DNA of 40,917 nucleotides, taken from NCBI GenBank assembly GCA_019561565.1, contig JAHEPY010000003.1, forward strand, positions 1 through 40,917. The letters are read 5' to 3'. The translations under genes and the position numbers were made by a program. The notes under the pieces are model-generated. The model was not told the DNA's origin and ran no database searches. It saw only the letters and a list, made by a program, of their open reading frames with translations. Below are positions 7,297-18,990 of the stretch, piece by piece (within the stretch, counting starts at the first letter, position 1; the number at the start of each line of letters is the position of its first letter). This DNA is from Methanothermococcus sp. SCGC AD-155-M21 (GTDB taxonomy: Archaea; AGJL01; Methanococci; Methanococcales; Methanococcaceae).

Positions 7297-10200
7297 TCAC
7301 TTATCATAAATATGATATGCTAATTCCATCAACCTTTGTGCTATTTCATTTATTATTTTACCAGGCAGGATTTTTTTATTTTCTAATTTAAGTAGAAGGA
7401 TTTCTAAAATATATGCTTTTAGGTTTTTTTGCTGCGTATAGTTATTCCAGAATTCTCTCTGAATAACATCTACTATATCTTTAGTTAGATTAACTAAAAT
7501 ATCAATCTCTTCGCTGCTAAGTGAGTCAGTGGATTTATTAGGATATAATTCCCTTTTTAAGAGGCCGAAAAACGGCATTTCTTTTTTGGGATCAAAACCA
7601 AATGTTTCTTCTGCCTCTCTTCCTTTTTTCATTACCTCCCTAATATTTTCAAGTTCCTCATAGAGTATATCCCAGTTCTCTTTATATTCCTCAAGGATCT
7701 TATTTAATCTGTCAGAAAATCTCTCATAAAATTCAGGGTCTTCTTCATGGTGCTCCTCAATATGTTCTAAGATAGCATATTTAAGTTCTTCAACCCTTGC
7801 CTTCATTGATTTTGTCTTTTTCAGTTTTCCAATAAATTCATCATTAAAAAGGGGAGTTGGTGGTATTTTTGGGTTTATACCCTTTGATATGAGATAATCT
7901 TCAACAATCTCCCTTATTTTTTTACTTGCATCCTTTATACTAAGTTTATCATCTCTGTATCTGTTCCTTGCAGATTCTTTTATGAAATTGAGAATTTTTA
8001 AGTCCTTAACAAATTTTAGAGCCTCTGGATCTGGCAATACTGCATCCATTGCTCTGTTAAACTTTCTTATTAGATTTATAAATTCGTTTCTAATCTCTTC
8101 ATCAACTAAAAGATCAATACATACATCTATATCCGTTCTCCAATTTTTAATTCCATATTTATTAAAAAATTTGTTAATAATGCCGTGAATGAATTTTAAA
8201 TCATCTATACTCTTCGCCTTATTTTTTACAACTCCTGTAATTTCCTCTATATCTTCATCTGCATAAATTGAAAGAGCCTCCTTCAAATGCTTTAAGACTC
8301 CAACATAATCCACAACAAAACCGCAACTCTTGTTTTTATAGGCCCTATTAACTCTTGCGATAGCTTGCAGGAGATTATGTTCTTTAATTACACTGTCTAA
8401 ATACATAACCTGCTCTATTGGAGCATCAAAACCCGTAAGGAGCATACTTTGGACAACTAAGATTCCTACATCTCCAGAAATAGAGTTTTCCCTCTTATCA
8501 AATGGAAGTTTGAAACTTTTTATTATTCTCTCATGCTCGGCTGTATCCGTGTAGGGTTGATATTCTGGGGGATCATTGGGGGCTCCAGATATAACTACGC
8601 CTACTTTTAGCCTCTTAAGTTTTTCTATATCTATTTTGTTTTCCTTATCTCTTTTTAATGCTTCTATTTTCTGTTTAAGTGCCTCCTCAAGTGCCTTTTT
8701 ATACCTTATTGCGGCAAGCCTTGAGACTGTTACAACCTGAGCCTTGAAACCATTAGGGAATATATGGGTTATATAATGCTCTATCATATCCTTGGCTTTA
8801 TCCATTATAACATTTTCATCCTCAAGATATGCCCTCCAGGTGTATCTCCCCATTATCCTTGTCTTTTCATTAGCATCCAGCATGGAAAAAACATCTTCAA
8901 ACCTCGCGTTTGCAGACTCTTCATCGGATAACTCTGCGCTGTGAATTCGACCTTCATAAACTATTTCAACAGTTACCCCATCTTCAACTGATTGCCTTAT
9001 GCTATATTTATCAACATACTCCCCAAAGGTCATCTCTGTTTTTTCAATAGGGGTTCCTGTAAAGGCTATCTTTACAGCATTTGGTAGGGCATTTTTAAGA
9101 TTGGCACCTAAAAGTTTATACTGTGTTCTATGTGCCTCATCAATCATAATAAGTATATTTGGCGAGTCGTTGAGTTTTAGAGGTGGTTTTTTAAGATCTC
9201 TTTCCTGAAATTTATGGATCATACCCATTACTAAGTCTGGAGTATCTGTTCTTAGAAGGTCTTGGAGTTCTTTTATACTATTTGCAGAATGTACAGTGAA
9301 GCCCACACTCCTTGATGTTTCGTACAACTGCTTCTCTAAATCCTTTCTATCGATTATAAAAACAATCTTAAATTTAGCAAGCTCTGGATCATGATACATA
9401 GCCCTAACTGTGAACATCATTGTTAAAGATTTTCCTGATCCCTGTGTGTGCCATACAATTCCGCCTCTTTCTTCGGGTGTTTTTCCCTCTTTTAATTCTT
9501 TTATAATTTTCTTGACGGCCCTAAATTGTTGATACCTTGCCACTACCTTAATAAAGCCACTCTTTGGGTCTTCCTTAAAAATAGTGAATGTATGGAGCAA
9601 ATCCAGAAGATTGCTCTTTGAGAGCATCCCTTGAATCAGAACCTGTTGGCTTGTTATATTCCCCTTAGTGTTTATATTTGAGAGTGTGTAAGGATAGGGA
9701 TCCTTCCATTCAACAAAGTGCTCATATTCTGAGGTTATTGTACCATACTTTGCAATTTGGTTAGATGTGGCAACAGTGAAAAGATTAAACCAGAATAATT
9801 TTTCATTTCCTTCCTTTGCCCCTCTTCTGTTGGAGTATCTCATAATTTGGGTTATTGCCTCACTTATTGGGTCAGATGTTGCAGGAGATTTACATTCAAC
9901 CACTACCAGAGGCAGGCCATTTACAAAAAGAACAATATCAGGAATTATATGCTTTTCTGTGCCTGGAATATTTACCTTAAACTGGGAGATTGCAATAAAT
10001 GAGTTATTCTCAGGGTTCTTAAAATCTATGAATCTAACAGTTGGGCTATTCTCCCCTGTTATTCTATTTTCAGATACAGATGTATTTTCTAAAAGCATGT
10101 TATGGATTTCCATGTTTGCCTCTAAAAGGGAGTTGGCTGACGGTGTGGTTATTCTCCTAACTACTTCATTTATCTGGTCCTCTTCCATCCATGGATTTAT

Positions 10201-10431
10201 CCTTTTTATTGAATCCTTTAAAACATCTTCAAGGATTACCTCCCTGAAACTCTTCCGCCATTTTACAATATTATCATCATAAACAGGCTCAAAAGAAGAT
10301 TTAAAATATTTAATCTCCTTTAAATTCTCTGGGTTTCCTTTTTCCTGCCTGTAAATCTTCCACCCTAAACTCTTAAGTTGATAAAGAAAGGGATTTTCAA
10401 CGTAGTGTTCTTCATCGAGTTTATTGTACAT
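7297..10431 (-). CDS. hsdR: Type I restriction enzyme R subunit (HsdR)
   Basis: HsdR is the ATP-driven DNA translocase and nuclease of a type I restriction complex (R2M2S). The protein of about 1044 residues has an N-terminal PD-(D/E)XK nuclease with IPDIVLFVNG and VVVECKSP (about residues 163-183). Two RecA-like domains follow, with Walker A HTQGSGKSLTMMF (about 328-340), Walker B MIDEAHRTQ (about 429-437), motif III AFTGTPI, and motif VI QAIARVNRAYKNK. A long charged C-terminal region follows, which in this family contacts HsdM. The ATG at 10431 is preferred over a GTG at 10440 because GGAGGG lies at the right distance from it; it overlaps the end of hsdS by 11 bases. All key motifs look intact. 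Confidence 0.95.
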   Translation of the reverse strand: MYNKLDEEHYVENPFLYQLKSLGWKIYRQEKGNPENLKEIKYFKSSFEPVYDDNIVKWRKSFREVILEDVLKDSIKRINPWMEEDQINEVVRRITTPSANSLLEANMEIHNMLLENTSVSENRITGENSPTVRFIDFKNPENNSFIAISQFKVNIPGTEKHIIPDIVLFVNGLPLVVVECKSPATSDPISEAITQIMRYSNRRGAKEGNEKLFWFNLFTVATSNQIAKYGTITSEYEHFVEWKDPYPYTLSNINTKGNITSQQVLIQGMLSKSNLLDLLHTFTIFKEDPKSGFIKVVARYQQFRAVKKIIKELKEGKTPEERGGIVWHTQGSGKSLTMMFTVRAMYHDPELAKFKIVFIIDRKDLEKQLYETSRSVGFTVHSANSIKELQDLLRTDTPDLVMGMIHKFQERDLKKPPLKLNDSPNILIMIDEAHRTQYKLLGANLKNALPNAVKIAFTGTPIEKTEMTFGEYVDKYSIRQSVEDGVTVEIVYEGRIHSAELSDEESANARFEDVFSMLDANEKTRIMGRYTWRAYLEDENVIMDKAKDMIEHYITHIFPNGFKAQVVTVSRLAAIRYKKALEEALKQKIEALKRDKENKIDIEKLKRLKVGVVISGAPNDPPEYQPYTDTAEHERIIKSFKLPFDKRENSISGDVGILVVQSMLLTGFDAPIEQVMYLDSVIKEHNLLQAIARVNRAYKNKSCGFVVDYVGVLKHLKEALSIYADEDIEEITGVVKNKAKSIDDLKFIHGIINKFFNKYGIKNWRTDIDVCIDLLVDEEIRNEFINLIRKFNRAMDAVLPDPEALKFVKDLKILNFIKESARNRYRDDKLSIKDASKKIREIVEDYLISKGINPKIPPTPLFNDEFIGKLKKTKSMKARVEELKYAILEHIEEHHEEDPEFYERFSDRLNKILEEYKENWDILYEELENIREVMKKGREAEETFGFDPKKEMPFFGLLKRELYPNKSTDSLSSEEIDILVNLTKDIVDVIQREFWNNYTQQKNLKAYILEILLLKLENKKILPGKIINEIAQRLMELAYHIYDK

Positions 10432-11665
10432 TTTCCACACCCTCCTCTATGAGATGATTAACTCTAACCTTTCCAGTTAATAAATCCTCCATCAAACCCT
10501 GTTTAATCTTTTTAAGTTTTTCTTTATATTTTTCTTCTTTTTCAATAATTTCGTCAATCTTTGAGAGTATTTTGGCTATTTTTTGTTGTTCGGGAAGTGG
10601 AGGGAGGGGGATTTGAATAGAACTTACAATAGTGCTATTTAAATTTCCCTGTGTTCCAGTTTGTCCTAATTGAATGATTTCTTTTTCTTTGAAGTTGATG
10701 ATATAATACAGATACTCTTTATTTACCTCATCCGAGAGATTTTTTAATGCTACAAATCCATCATGAATACAAGCAGGTATTTTGATAATTATTAGTTTTC
10801 CAATAGTAGCACAAATACTCATTATAATTTCATCAATTTCAGCCTTAACACTCTTTGCTTCACCATATTTTGATAAGTACTGTTTTGTTTCTTTCAAATA
10901 TTTAGTGGATTTAACAACATCTTCTATTCTCACCCAAGCTCTGCCCTTCCCTTTCTCAGTAAAGTAAATGGGGGTATCTATTGGTCTTGGTGATGCTCCT
11001 CTTTTAACCCTACTCACCTCTCCCAACCTCACAACCTCCCACTCCTCTGGTATCCTGCCCAGTGGGGAGTCCTTAAACTTATGTGTTTCTTCGCTTCTTA
11101 TCTTTCCATTTTCGTCTATGCCTTTAGTGAGTAAATCCTGCATCAAGCCCTGTTTTATTCTTTTATATTTTTCTATGATTTTGTCAGTCTTTTCTATTGT
11201 CTTATCAACTGTTTCAAGTATTTCGGCTATTTTTTGTTGTTCAGGGAGTGGAGGAAGGGAAATAAAAAATGTTTTTTTTAAATCTTCTTTTTGAAGGTGT
11301 TCTAATCCGCTACCTATGAAATACCTATATGTAATAAAATTTATTAATCTTAATATATAAAAATAAAGATATTTGTTATTTACTTCCTTTGATTTTATGG
11401 AGTATGTATCTGCAGAGTAGGATGTTTTTCCTTCATAAAATTTCACATAAGCAGAACCTCCTGTAGAAAGAAACAAGTTTTTACCATCTACTATATATCT
11501 ACTATGTGATAATATCTTATCGCCACTAGTAAAAAATGGATATTTTCCACTATTATCTGCATCTTCTACTTTAAATGGGGATTTTGGATTTTCAATTATA
11601 ACCTCCCCCAACCTTACCCTTTTCCAACCTTCCGGCAGTTTTTTCATCTCTTTAACTTCAGTCAT
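10421..11665 (-). CDS. hsdS: Type I restriction-modification specificity subunit (HsdS)
   Basis: HsdS supplies the two target-recognition domains that give the type I complex its bipartite DNA site. The 414-residue protein has the expected repeated layout. The first target-recognition domain begins [14 protein letters not shown]; then comes a conserved helix after [18 protein letters not shown] (spacer with [10 protein letters not shown]). The second domain begins [16 protein letters not shown], followed by a second [18 protein letters not shown] helix with [13 protein letters not shown]. The two repeats allow a pseudosymmetric fold. The start overlaps the hsdM stop by eight bases (coupled translation). 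Specificity cannot be predicted from the sequence alone. Confidence 0.96.
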   Translation of the reverse strand: MTEVKEMKKLPEGWKRVRLGEVIIENPKSPFKVEDADNSGKYPFFTSGDKILSHSRYIVDGKNLFLSTGGSAYVKFYEGKTSYSADTYSIKSKEVNNKYLYFYILRLINFITYRYFIGSGLEHLQKEDLKKTFFISLPPLPEQQKIAEILETVDKTIEKTDKIIEKYKRIKQGLMQDLLTKGIDENGKIRSEETHKFKDSPLGRIPEEWEVVRLGEVSRVKRGASPRPIDTPIYFTEKGKGRAWVRIEDVVKSTKYLKETKQYLSKYGEAKSVKAEIDEIIMSICATIGKLIIIKIPACIHDGFVALKNLSDEVNKEYLYYIINFKEKEIIQLGQTGTQGNLNSTIVSSIQIPLPPLPEQQKIAKILSKIDEIIEKEEKYKEKLKKIKQGLMEDLLTGKVRVNHLIEEGVENVQ

Positions 11666-14099
11666 AATAATACCCCAATTTCTTTAAAAAGCCTTCCAGT
11701 TTTTTCATTTCCTTATCTCTTTCTTCAGTTATATCTGATAGAGAGACCTTATATTTATCCCAAAGTTTTTCAAATATCTTTATTATTTCCTTTTTTTCTT
11801 CATTGAGATATTTATTTAATTGGTTTTCTATGTGTTCATAAAATTTCTCAAGGAGCAACTCTTTAGCCTCTGACTCACTGAGATTCTTTCTTTTCTCTTT
11901 TATTTTCTCTTCTATTTCTTTCTCGATGTTGCTCAACTCTCTTTTAAATTTCTTCAATTCCTTCTCTTTTTCATTGATCTCCCACATCAGGGTTTCCCAT
12001 CTTTCCGCTTCTTTTAATCCGGATTCGCTAACACCTGCTCTTAAATCCTCAATTATATCTTTTAAATATTTTTTAACCTTATTTACCGTCTTTTTTCCCT
12101 GCTCTTCCTCATCCCACTCTTCAACCTTATCTAAAAGTTCATTTAACTCTCCCTCAATTCCTGCTATTTTACCCTCCAATTCTTCAATTTTCTCCATCTC
12201 AGATTTGAAAAACTTCTCTTTTATGCTCTCATCTTCAATAAGATTCTTACTCCAGCCCGTTGATACAATGGTTTTAAAATCATACTTAAGATCCTCCCAC
12301 CAATTTGCAAATATTCCAGATACCTTAAACTCCTCCAAAGTGCCAAGGGGTAATAATTTCTCTTTTAAACCTTCCATTGCCCTATTTCTGAAGTTCCACA
12401 GGTTGTTATTGCCATAAAACCCCTCAATCTCATCCCTTACCTCGCCCCACCAGTTCTTAAGTTCCTCCCTATGCTTTGATATAGTATCCTTCACAGAACC
12501 GGCTCCATCAATAACTTCGCCTATCTTACTCCTGTTATCTATCTCCCCTTTAAACTCCATATATTCGCCATCCCTTTCTTTTAACAGTAGAGAGGGGGCT
12601 ATACCAAATTTTTGGAATTGCCCTTCATATAAATTAACCTCTTTCTTGGGAACTCCTCCAATGAGATGGGCATGAACAACTTCAATCTCAACCTCTGGAG
12701 AATTATCAACATATCTCCTTATATTGAGATTAAAATCATTCTCCTCTATTTCTTTAATATCTACAAGTCTCGAATATTTGGACAGTTCTAACTTTCTCTC
12801 ATAGACACTTACGATTTTCTCAATATCTTCAGGTCTTAGGTAGTTCTGATTCCGTCCCTCGCCATACTCTCTATCGGCATTTATAAATAAAATCTTATTT
12901 TTAAAGGGTTCTGCCTTGTTTTTGTTTATAACTATTATGCATGCAGGAATACCCACATTGTAAAACAATTTAGAGGGCAATCCTATTATAGCCTCTATTA
13001 GATCATCCCTAACAATACCTTCCCTTATTACCTTCTCCTGCCCGCCTCTGAATAAAACGCCGTGAGGCATTACAGTGGCCATAATTCCGTCATCCTTTAA
13101 ACTGGCAATCATGTGCTGCAAGAACATTAAATCTCCCTTTTTCCCAGTCTCTGGCGTAAATCCGTAGTTAAATCTCTCTGGGAATTTCATGTTTGCACGG
13201 GTGTAGTTCTGTGAAAATGGAGGATTGGCTAAAATCCTGTCAAACCTCTTTACATAACCATTTTCCACAAACATGGGTGTGGTTAATGTATCCTCATTTT
13301 CTATATGTGCATCAGGAATACCGTGGAGAATCATGTTCATCTTACATATTGACCATGTTAGTCCATTTAACTCCTGCCCATAAAGGGCTAAATTTCTGGG
13401 ATTCTGGCCTTGTTCTTCAACATACTGCCTTGATTTGATAAGAAACCCTCCAGAACCAACAGTTGGGTCATAAATCGTCATGCTCTCCTGTGGTTTTACA
13501 ATTCTAACCATTAGTTTTTTCACATGTGAGGGAGTATAAAACTCACCGCCCTTCTTTCCTGCTGAATCAGCAAACTGTTTAAGAAGATATTCATAGGCAG
13601 CACCAAGCAGATCCGGAAACTCAAAATTATTATTTGTGAGTTTGTATTCATTGAAATGACCAATAAGATCAATAAGTTGTTGGTCTTTAAGGCGGGCCCT
13701 TCCCTTTATAGCATTAAAATCTATGTGCTTCAAAACGCCATCAATCTCTGGATTACTTTCCTCCAATGCTGCCAATGCTTTATTCAACTGATTGCCAATA
13801 TCCTCTTTTAAATTGAGGATGTTTTCCCATCTTGCTCTTTCAGGAACATAAAAAGTATCTCCATATAACACAGAATCTTCTAAAAGTTCATTAACCCTAT
13901 CATCAGAGAAGCCTTGAGATTTAAACTTCTCCCTTAATTCCTTTCTTTTTTCTTCAAATACATCCGATGTGTGCTTTAAAAAGAGCATTCCAAAGATATA
14001 TTCTTTATATTCAGAGGCATCCATCTTACCCCTTAAAATGTCCGCTGCCTTAAAAATGTGAGTTTCCAACTGTCTTAGTGTTATTTTTTCATTATCCAT
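11658..14099 (-). CDS. hsdM: Type I modification methyltransferase (HsdM) with long C-terminal extension
   Basis: This adenine-N6 methyltransferase subunit of the type I system uses S-adenosylmethionine. The N-terminal helical bundle has [27 protein letters not shown] is the usual lead-in; the SAM motif I is [14 protein letters not shown] (about residues 209-222); and the catalytic motif IV is [11 protein letters not shown] (about 290-300). Typical HsdM is about 500 residues; this one is 813. The extra C-terminal stretch of about 300 residues is rich in Glu and Lys with predicted coiled-coil character ([18 protein letters not shown]). Longer HsdM proteins of this sort occur in archaea. The start at 14099 has GGGTAGGT upstream. 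It is the first gene of the operon hsdM-hsdS-hsdR-ygjP. Confidence 0.95.
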   Translation of the reverse strand: MDNEKITLRQLETHIFKAADILRGKMDASEYKEYIFGMLFLKHTSDVFEEKRKELREKFKSQGFSDDRVNELLEDSVLYGDTFYVPERARWENILNLKEDIGNQLNKALAALEESNPEIDGVLKHIDFNAIKGRARLKDQQLIDLIGHFNEYKLTNNNFEFPDLLGAAYEYLLKQFADSAGKKGGEFYTPSHVKKLMVRIVKPQESMTIYDPTVGSGGFLIKSRQYVEEQGQNPRNLALYGQELNGLTWSICKMNMILHGIPDAHIENEDTLTTPMFVENGYVKRFDRILANPPFSQNYTRANMKFPERFNYGFTPETGKKGDLMFLQHMIASLKDDGIMATVMPHGVLFRGGQEKVIREGIVRDDLIEAIIGLPSKLFYNVGIPACIIVINKNKAEPFKNKILFINADREYGEGRNQNYLRPEDIEKIVSVYERKLELSKYSRLVDIKEIEENDFNLNIRRYVDNSPEVEIEVVHAHLIGGVPKKEVNLYEGQFQKFGIAPSLLLKERDGEYMEFKGEIDNRSKIGEVIDGAGSVKDTISKHREELKNWWGEVRDEIEGFYGNNNLWNFRNRAMEGLKEKLLPLGTLEEFKVSGIFANWWEDLKYDFKTIVSTGWSKNLIEDESIKEKFFKSEMEKIEELEGKIAGIEGELNELLDKVEEWDEEEQGKKTVNKVKKYLKDIIEDLRAGVSESGLKEAERWETLMWEINEKEKELKKFKRELSNIEKEIEEKIKEKRKNLSESEAKELLLEKFYEHIENQLNKYLNEEKKEIIKIFEKLWDKYKVSLSDITEERDKEMKKLEGFLKKLGYYYD

Positions 14100-14265
14100 A
14101 GGTACCTACCCATATATTGTTAAAATCCCTAAAGTACATCTAAATTTTTTAATCATTTTAATCTATAAATTTATATAATTATAATTTATTTTATATATAT
14201 TAAATTTTTTTCTATTTTAATTAATACCCTAATACCTCAAATAAATATAATTAAATAAATTAAAA

Positions 14266-15447
14266 TTAATCCCTTTTACATTGAGATAGGGCTTCTATAA
14301 AATTATCAATATGTTCCTTATTAATATGGGGCATTACTATGATCCTCAGGGCATCCACACATCTACACATTGAAACATACCATCCCATATCCCGGAGCAT
14401 TAAAGATGTCCTTAAAGGATCCTCATCCTTTATAGTTACTATGTTAAGCACTGGAGTTATAACCTTCTCAAAACCATACTCCTTCATTTTCTTAATTAAA
14501 TAGTAGGAGTTATCCATACACTTGGATACTATCTCCCTATATCCCTCAGATCCCAAGAGTTTCATTAATGCCCAGGTGGTTGCCACTCCAATACCTGTTC
14601 TTGTTCCAATTAATGTGGCCTGATAGGTGTCTGTTAAATAGGGTGCCTCCACATCTAAATACTTTTTAAAGGAATAGTCTTTAAACACTATACCCCCTGC
14701 AGGGATTGGGGCAAGGCCCATTTTATGGGGATCTATTGTAATGGAAAAAACATTTTCCAATGAAAAATCAAATTCATAGTTATAGTTTTCCAATCTATAC
14801 CTTTCCTCCAAGAATGGAATAACAAATCCACCAAATGCAGCATCCACATGGATATATATGTTATGCTCTTTGGCTATCTTGGATAATTCCAAAACATTAT
14901 CAATGGTCCCAAGTTCAGTGCAGCCTGCAATGGCAACTATGCCATCTATTCCATGTTTTTCCCTTTTATCCTCAATATAGTCTTTAAGGTACTTAACATC
15001 CATAATATAGTTTTTATCCAATGGGGGCGATATATAGTTTAAATCCATCATATCCTTGGCCTTTTCAAAGGAAAAGTGTGCAGTTTCAGGTAGGATTATA
15101 TTTGCCTTTTTATCTTTATCTTTACCTTTTTTCCCTCGTGAGATTTTTTTTATAACCCTCATGGCTGTTATGTTGGCTTCAGTGCCCCCTGATATAATAT
15201 AACCAAAGGGATTTTTGTTATTCAATATATTCCCTATACTCTTAATTACTTCCCCTTCCAATTCCTTTGTTCCTGGAAATAAACCAGGATCTCCTAAATT
15301 ACTTTCAAGGAACATTTCAACTATTTTCTTTGATATAGGATGGGGTTTGGAGCACATGGATCCCAATATTTTCCCATCTTCATATTTCAAATCTCTTTCC
15401 CTATATTTTTTCAATTCCCTTAAAATTTCCTTTTCCTTGATTTCCAT
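14266..15447 (-). CDS. mfnA: L-tyrosine/L-aspartate decarboxylase MfnA
   Basis: This PLP enzyme of the group II decarboxylase fold makes tyramine from tyrosine for methanofuran and can make beta-alanine from aspartate for coenzyme A in methanogens. The 393 residues are the usual archaeal length. Recognisable parts are [13 protein letters not shown] near the start, [16 protein letters not shown], the substrate-binding [13 protein letters not shown] (the Asp contacts the PLP ring nitrogen), and the PLP lysine in [18 protein letters not shown]. It starts at the ATG at 15447 with a weak ribosome binding site. It lies downstream of gatA on the same strand but is separated by 254 bases of AT spacer. 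Confidence 0.93.
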   Translation of the reverse strand: MEIKEKEILRELKKYRERDLKYEDGKILGSMCSKPHPISKKIVEMFLESNLGDPGLFPGTKELEGEVIKSIGNILNNKNPFGYIISGGTEANITAMRVIKKISRGKKGKDKDKKANIILPETAHFSFEKAKDMMDLNYISPPLDKNYIMDVKYLKDYIEDKREKHGIDGIVAIAGCTELGTIDNVLELSKIAKEHNIYIHVDAAFGGFVIPFLEERYRLENYNYEFDFSLENVFSITIDPHKMGLAPIPAGGIVFKDYSFKKYLDVEAPYLTDTYQATLIGTRTGIGVATTWALMKLLGSEGYREIVSKCMDNSYYLIKKMKEYGFEKVITPVLNIVTIKDEDPLRTSLMLRDMGWYVSMCRCVDALRIIVMPHINKEHIDNFIEALSQCKRD

Positions 15448-15609
15448 GTTCTTTCCTTATCTTTTAATAATTATCTAATAGATTTATAATATGTTATATT
15501 AAAACATTTATTATTTTGAGATAAATAAAATAAAAGAGATTAATTTAATAAAATAATAAGATAAAAATTATAAAAAAGTATATTTATATTAAAATTTAAT
15601 TATTTAATT

Positions 15610-15700
15610 TTTTATTCATTATTCATTTATTATTATTTATTATTTATTATTTAATCACTGTTTATTATTGTTTATTATTTATTTTTAATTATCATTCATC
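15610..15700. repeat. Low-complexity ATTT/ATT repeat tract
   Basis: This is a run of irregular TTATT and TATTTATT units between mfnA and gatA, with no other sequence signal. It probably arose by slippage in an AT-only spacer and lies next to the gatA stop. No function is suggested by the sequence. Confidence 0.45.
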
Positions 15701-15701
15701 A

Positions 15702-16992
15702 TTATTTATTAAAATTCTCCTCAAAACATATCATAATATTTAATATTTTTTCATCATCAAAGGGTTTTCCCTGTATTTGCAATCCCACAGGTATTCCATT
15801 TATATCTCCACAACCTACAACTCCTGCACACATTCCACATATATTTGTTGGTACCGTTAGGACATCATAGGCATACATCTCCATAGGGGTAAGTTCCTCC
15901 CCAATGTTATGGGGAATCTTAGGTACTGTAGGAGATACTATAGCATCCACATCCTTGAAAAGTTTTAACATCTCCCTCTTCATCATTCTCCTTGCCTGTA
16001 GTGCTTTTTTGTAATATTTCCCACTGAACTCCCTTTCACTTATGTGCTCCCCTATTAATATTCTTCTCAAAACTTCCTCTCTATTGGATAACCATATCTC
16101 CTTCCATCATATCTCCTAGTTGCTGAAAAAAACTCCACGTAGTTTATTAGGTAGTAGGTAGGCAGTGCTAAATCAGTGTATTTATAGTTTAATTCCACTA
16201 CTTCCCAACCTAAATCCCTGAAAACTTCAATGCCCTTCTCAATTCTATCCCTTATCTTTTCATCACTAACTTCCATAAATTCCTTTACAACCCCTATTTT
16301 GTAATTCTTCATTTCCTCTTCTTTCTTTATCTCAAATTTTGGAGTATCCACTGTTGTACTATCTGAAATATCCTTTCCCTTAATTATATTGGTTAGTAAT
16401 AGGGCATCCTTAGTATTCTTTGTTAATGGGCCTATCTGATCAAAACTCATGGCAAGATCACATAGTCCCTGCCTACTTACCACTCCATAGGATGGTTTAA
16501 ATCCAACCACTCCACAGTGGGAGGCTGGGTTTCTTATACTTCCCCCAGTATCACTTCCCAAAGCCATATCACAGAGATCGGCAGATACTGCAGCAGCACT
16601 TCCTGAACTACTGCCTCCTGGTATTTTACCTTCAGCCCTTGGGTTCTTTGTGGCTCCATAGTAGGAGGTCTCTCCACTACTTCCACAGGCAAACTCATCC
16701 ATATTAGTCAACCCCCCTGGGACTTTATCTTTTTAATTACTGTGGCATCATAGGGGCTTATATAGTTCTCAAGGGTCTTTGAGGCACAGGATATTGTATA
16801 ACCCTTAACATTTATATTGGATTTTACCCCTATGATCTTACCATATAAAGGCTTTTTCTTTAATTTTTCGTTTTTTTCTAAATCTTCCCCTTCCTTAAGT
16901 ACTCTATCCGTATCTATCTGTATGTATGCATTTATATTGGATTTTTCAATTTTTTCAATATATTCATGAACTTTTTCCACAATGCTATCCAT
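15702..16992 (-). pseudogene. gatA: Glutamyl-tRNA(Gln)/Asp-tRNA(Asn) amidotransferase subunit A, frame broken twice
   Basis: GatA is the amidase of the GatCAB amidotransferase, which converts mischarged Asp-tRNA-Asn or Glu-tRNA-Gln to the amide form. The catalytic triad is still readable across three frames: the Lys in IIGVKSNINVKG, the cis-Ser in GGSSSGSAAAVSA, and the nucleophile Ser in GSDTGGSIRNPASHCG. The first break is at the G6 run at about 16712-16717, between KIKSQGG and TNMDEFACGSS. The second is at about 16074-16083, between YGYPIE and EEVLRRILIG. Both are net minus one base modulo three, and both seem also to lack about four conserved residues, compatible with deletions of about 13 bases. 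The ATG at 16992 is chosen as start because GGTGA precedes it. The gene is normally essential, so an error in the sequence is likely. Confidence 0.88.
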
Positions 16993-17298
16993 TATCTTCA
17001 CCATAAAAAAATAATTTTAAAGGTTTTAATTTTTTAGAGTTTTTATATTTTTTTATTTTACTATCCACTATATTAAAATTATTATAAAAAATAGATTTAT
17101 AAAATAAATAAACATAATTATAAAATATATGATTATATGAACCTATAAAAACATAATATAAATTAAAAATTAATAAAATTTAATTAAAATAAAAATATTT
17201 TTTAAAATAGTTTAAAGGAAATTATTTTTTATTATTTATTTACTATTTATTTTATTTTTCTAATAATTATTATTTTATTTTTTATTTATTATTAAATA

Positions 17299-18819
17299 TT
17301 AATCTTCATAATTCTTAGAATATTCCTTATCATGTTTATTCTTATTTGCAACACTTGTAATATAGGCATTTAGCCCTCCTGCGAGTGCAACTATCTTCTT
17401 ACTATCATGGAATATCTTTTCCTCATATAACTTCTCTAAATCCATGGCCTCTATTGCATATTTACTTACCCTATCCTTCAAATAACCACTACGGTCCTCC
17501 ATATAATGGGTTGATATATTCCCCTTGTTAAACTCCTCCTCATCCATTACAGCCTTATGGAATGGTATATTTGTACTGATACCAAATATCATATACTCAT
17601 TAAGGGCCCTTTTCATTCTTGCAATGGCCTCCTTTCTATTTTTCCCATAACCTATTAATTTGGCTATAAGGGAATCATAGTATGGAGGAATCTCGGCCCC
17701 GCCATAGACTCCACTATCTATTCTTATTCCAGGTCCCCCAGGGGATCTATAGTATTTTATTTTTCCAGGAGAGGGCACGAATTCCCTCATTGGATCCTCT
17801 GCATTTATCCTACACTCTATTGCATGGCCCCTTATTTCCACATCCTCCTGCTTAAATGAAAGTTTAGCCCCATTGGCTATTTTCATCTGTTCCTTTACAA
17901 TATCAATACCAGTGATTATTTCAGTTATAGGGTGTTCCACCTGTACCCTTGTGTTCATCTCCAAGAAGTAAAACTCCCCATCATAGTATAAGAATTCCAC
18001 AGTTCCAGCGTTGCAGTAATCTATGGCCTTTGCAGCCTTTACTGCTGCCTCTCCCATCTTTTTTCTTAATTCTTCAGTTATAATAGGAGATGGGGCCTCT
18101 TCAATCAACTTCTGATGCCTTCTCTGTATGGAACATTCTCTCTCCCCTAAATACACTACATTACCATATTTGTCTGCCAATATCTGTATCTCTATATGTC
18201 TTGGTTTTTCAAGGTACTTCTCTAAGAATAGGGTGGAATCTCCAAATGCACTCTTTGCTATTGATTGAGTGGATTCAATGGTATCTATAAGTTCCTCCTC
18301 GTTGTAGGCTATTCCCATTCCCATACCTCCTCCCCCAGCAGAGGCCTTAACCATTACAGGATACCCTATTTCCTTGGCAATATCTATGGCCTCCTTGGGG
18401 TCATCAATTGAACCATCTGTACCAGGCAATACAGGTACTCCTGCCTTCTTCATAATCTTTTTGGCATTTATTTTACTTCCCATTACCTCAATGGCCTTGG
18501 CTGGAGGTCCTATAAATACTATGCCATTATCCTCACAGGCCTTGGCAAAATTTGGATTTTCAGAGAGAAATCCATATCCAGGATGTATGGCCTCAGAGCC
18601 ACTTTTTTTTGCAACCTTTATTATTCTATTGATATTTAAATAGCTTTTAGATGCCTGTGGTGGGCCAATACAATAACTCTCATCTGCTAAGGAGGTAAAT
18701 AAGGCATGTTCATCGGCTTCAGAATATACTGCAACAGTTTTTATTCCTAACTCTTGGCATGCCCTTATAACTCTAACTGCAATCTCTCCCCTGTTGGCTA
18801 TTAATATTTTTTTGAACAT
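17299..18819 (-). CDS. pycA: Pyruvate carboxylase subunit A (biotin carboxylase)
   Basis: This ATP-grasp enzyme carboxylates the biotin carried by PycB; with PycB it turns pyruvate plus bicarbonate into oxaloacetate for the incomplete reductive TCA pathway of methanogens. Features in order are [20 protein letters not shown] at the N-terminus, [11 protein letters not shown], the glycine-rich ATP loop [32 protein letters not shown] and the active-site [14 protein letters not shown]. The length of 506 residues is as expected for an archaeal PycA; a short Lys-rich tail follows the biotin carboxylase domain. The second ATG (18819) is preferred to the one at 18831 because homologues begin at MFKK; the choice is not certain. 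It is 171 bases downstream of pycB and probably in the same unit. Confidence 0.94.
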   Translation of the reverse strand: MFKKILIANRGEIAVRVIRACQELGIKTVAVYSEADEHALFTSLADESYCIGPPQASKSYLNINRIIKVAKKSGSEAIHPGYGFLSENPNFAKACEDNGIVFIGPPAKAIEVMGSKINAKKIMKKAGVPVLPGTDGSIDDPKEAIDIAKEIGYPVMVKASAGGGGMGMGIAYNEEELIDTIESTQSIAKSAFGDSTLFLEKYLEKPRHIEIQILADKYGNVVYLGERECSIQRRHQKLIEEAPSPIITEELRKKMGEAAVKAAKAIDYCNAGTVEFLYYDGEFYFLEMNTRVQVEHPITEIITGIDIVKEQMKIANGAKLSFKQEDVEIRGHAIECRINAEDPMREFVPSPGKIKYYRSPGGPGIRIDSGVYGGAEIPPYYDSLIAKLIGYGKNRKEAIARMKRALNEYMIFGISTNIPFHKAVMDEEEFNKGNISTHYMEDRSGYLKDRVSKYAIEAMDLEKLYEEKIFHDSKKIVALAGGLNAYITSVANKNKHDKEYSKNYED

Positions 18820-18990
18820 GATATCCCACATTTAACTTTTATAAATTAATATAAATTTAAAAATAATATTTTATTAGAGGATTATTAAAACCCTTGGAAG
18901 ATCCTTAGAATGAGATCTATTGGAATAAATACATTAAAAATATTTAAAATATTAAATATTTTAATTAAAATATTAAAAAATTTTTAGAAT

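Noticed and set aside
9767-10282. 171-codon plus-strand open frame inside hsdR
   Set aside because: It lies wholly antisense to the conserved HsdR nuclease region and has no recognisable features.
15600-15710. Possible CRISPR-like repetition between mfnA and gatA
   Set aside because: The repeats are irregular low-complexity ATT units with no constant repeat length and no unique spacers.
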